Shown: positions 14,498-14,794 of the stretch, in pieces
Position numbering within the stretch: the stretch's first letter is position 1
Layout of the letters: each line of letters begins with the position of its first letter
Translations under genes and position numbers: made by a program
Source: DASQDT01 sp036380435
GTDB lineage: Bacteria; Acidobacteriota; Blastocatellia; Pyrinomonadales; Pyrinomonadaceae
Length of the DNA: 14,794 bases
Assembly: GCA_036380435.1 (NCBI GenBank)
Contig: DASVES010000086.1
Coordinates: forward strand, 1-14,794
Direction: 5' to 3'
The notes under the pieces: model-generated
Seen by the model: only the letters and a program-made list of their open reading frames with translations
Database searches by the model: none
Told to the model about the DNA's origin: nothing

Positions 14498-14794
14498 ATG
14501 AATCGTCAACGCCTACTGTCGTGGTTGCTGCGTCTCGCGGGGACGTTCGAGATGCTCGCGTTCATCTCCGTGGTGATGCCGCGCGCGTGGATGGAGGCGT
14601 CGCACGCGTGGCTGGGCCTCGGCGAGATGCCGGGCGGCCCCGTCCTCATCTTTATGATCCGACAGGCGTCCTACTCCTACGGGATGCACGGAATATCTCT
14701 GTGGATTCTGGCCACGGACGTAAAACGCTTCCGCCCGCTCGTCGTATTCAACGCCGTCGCGTTCCTGCTGGCCGCGCCCGTGTTCTTCATCATC
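14498..14794 (+). CDS. Small integral membrane protein, unknown function (3' partial)
   Basis: A frame starting at ATG 14498 stays open to the window end, giving 99 visible residues (MNRQRLLSWLLRLAGTFEML...). It has a basic start and hydrophobic stretches at about 13-28, 47-70 (including VLIFMIRQASYSYGMHGISL) and 80-99 (PLVVFNAVAFLLAAPVFF). It looks like a four-helix membrane protein cut off at the window edge. I do not recognise a family; the layout recalls small uncharacterised DoxX- or DUF-type membrane proteins. It is 147 bp downstream of the AAA+ gene, on the same strand, and a functional link cannot be judged. Confidence 0.65.
   Translation, partial: MNRQRLLSWLLRLAGTFEMLAFISVVMPRAWMEASHAWLGLGEMPGGPVLIFMIRQASYSYGMHGISLWILATDVKRFRPLVVFNAVAFLLAAPVFFII

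Overview
The window is about 14.8 kb of GC-rich, densely coded bacterial chromosome with no rRNA, tRNA, CRISPR or insertion sequence. The gene mix (CYTH protein, DUF3298-like lipoprotein, DUF488, MscS, DoxX, methyltransferase and many secreted or membrane proteins) and the intergenic inverted repeats built from short phased words suggest an environmental Acidobacteriota, perhaps Blastocatellia. This placement is inference from general style, not from a marker gene.

Left block (1-5606, + strand). A 5'-truncated aconitase/isopropylmalate dehydratase-family protein, with its swivel domain ahead of the catalytic domains, overlaps a CYTH/triphosphate-tunnel protein by four bases. A 211-bp nested inverted repeat fills the gap exactly up to the start codon of a DUF3298-like lipoprotein. 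A DUF488 protein and an MscS-type mechanosensitive channel follow.

Middle block (5609-7868). A perfect 33-bp inverted repeat separates the channel from a leftward pair: a DoxX-family membrane protein and then a TetA-like MFS transporter. A third inverted repeat, made of GTGATRA heptamers, lies between these two. It supplies the stop codon of doxX and takes the place where the transporter's ribosome binding site should be. The divergent region 7487-7868 carries a fourth inverted repeat made of ACGGAT words, plus candidate promoters.

Right block (7869-14794, + strand). Two secreted proteins of unknown function come first, then an isoprenylcysteine carboxyl methyltransferase-like membrane enzyme. 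Next is an intact small antitoxin-like gene beside a PIN-domain toxin that has lost its middle. The 1208-residue protein at 10724-14350 dominates the block. It has an N-terminal membrane anchor, a coiled coil, a HEAT-like helical region, a degenerate first AAA+ domain, an intact ClpA/ClpC-type second AAA+ domain with an IGF loop, and a C-terminal region resembling class I peptide chain release factor RF2. In that region the GGQ catalytic domain is missing and the SPF codon-reading motif is altered. The window ends inside a small membrane protein.

The strongest candidate for an undescribed system is this membrane-anchored unfoldase fused to a catalytically dead release-factor fold. The sequence suggests, but does not prove, a link between ribosomes or nascent chains and energy-dependent unfolding or ClpP proteolysis at the membrane.
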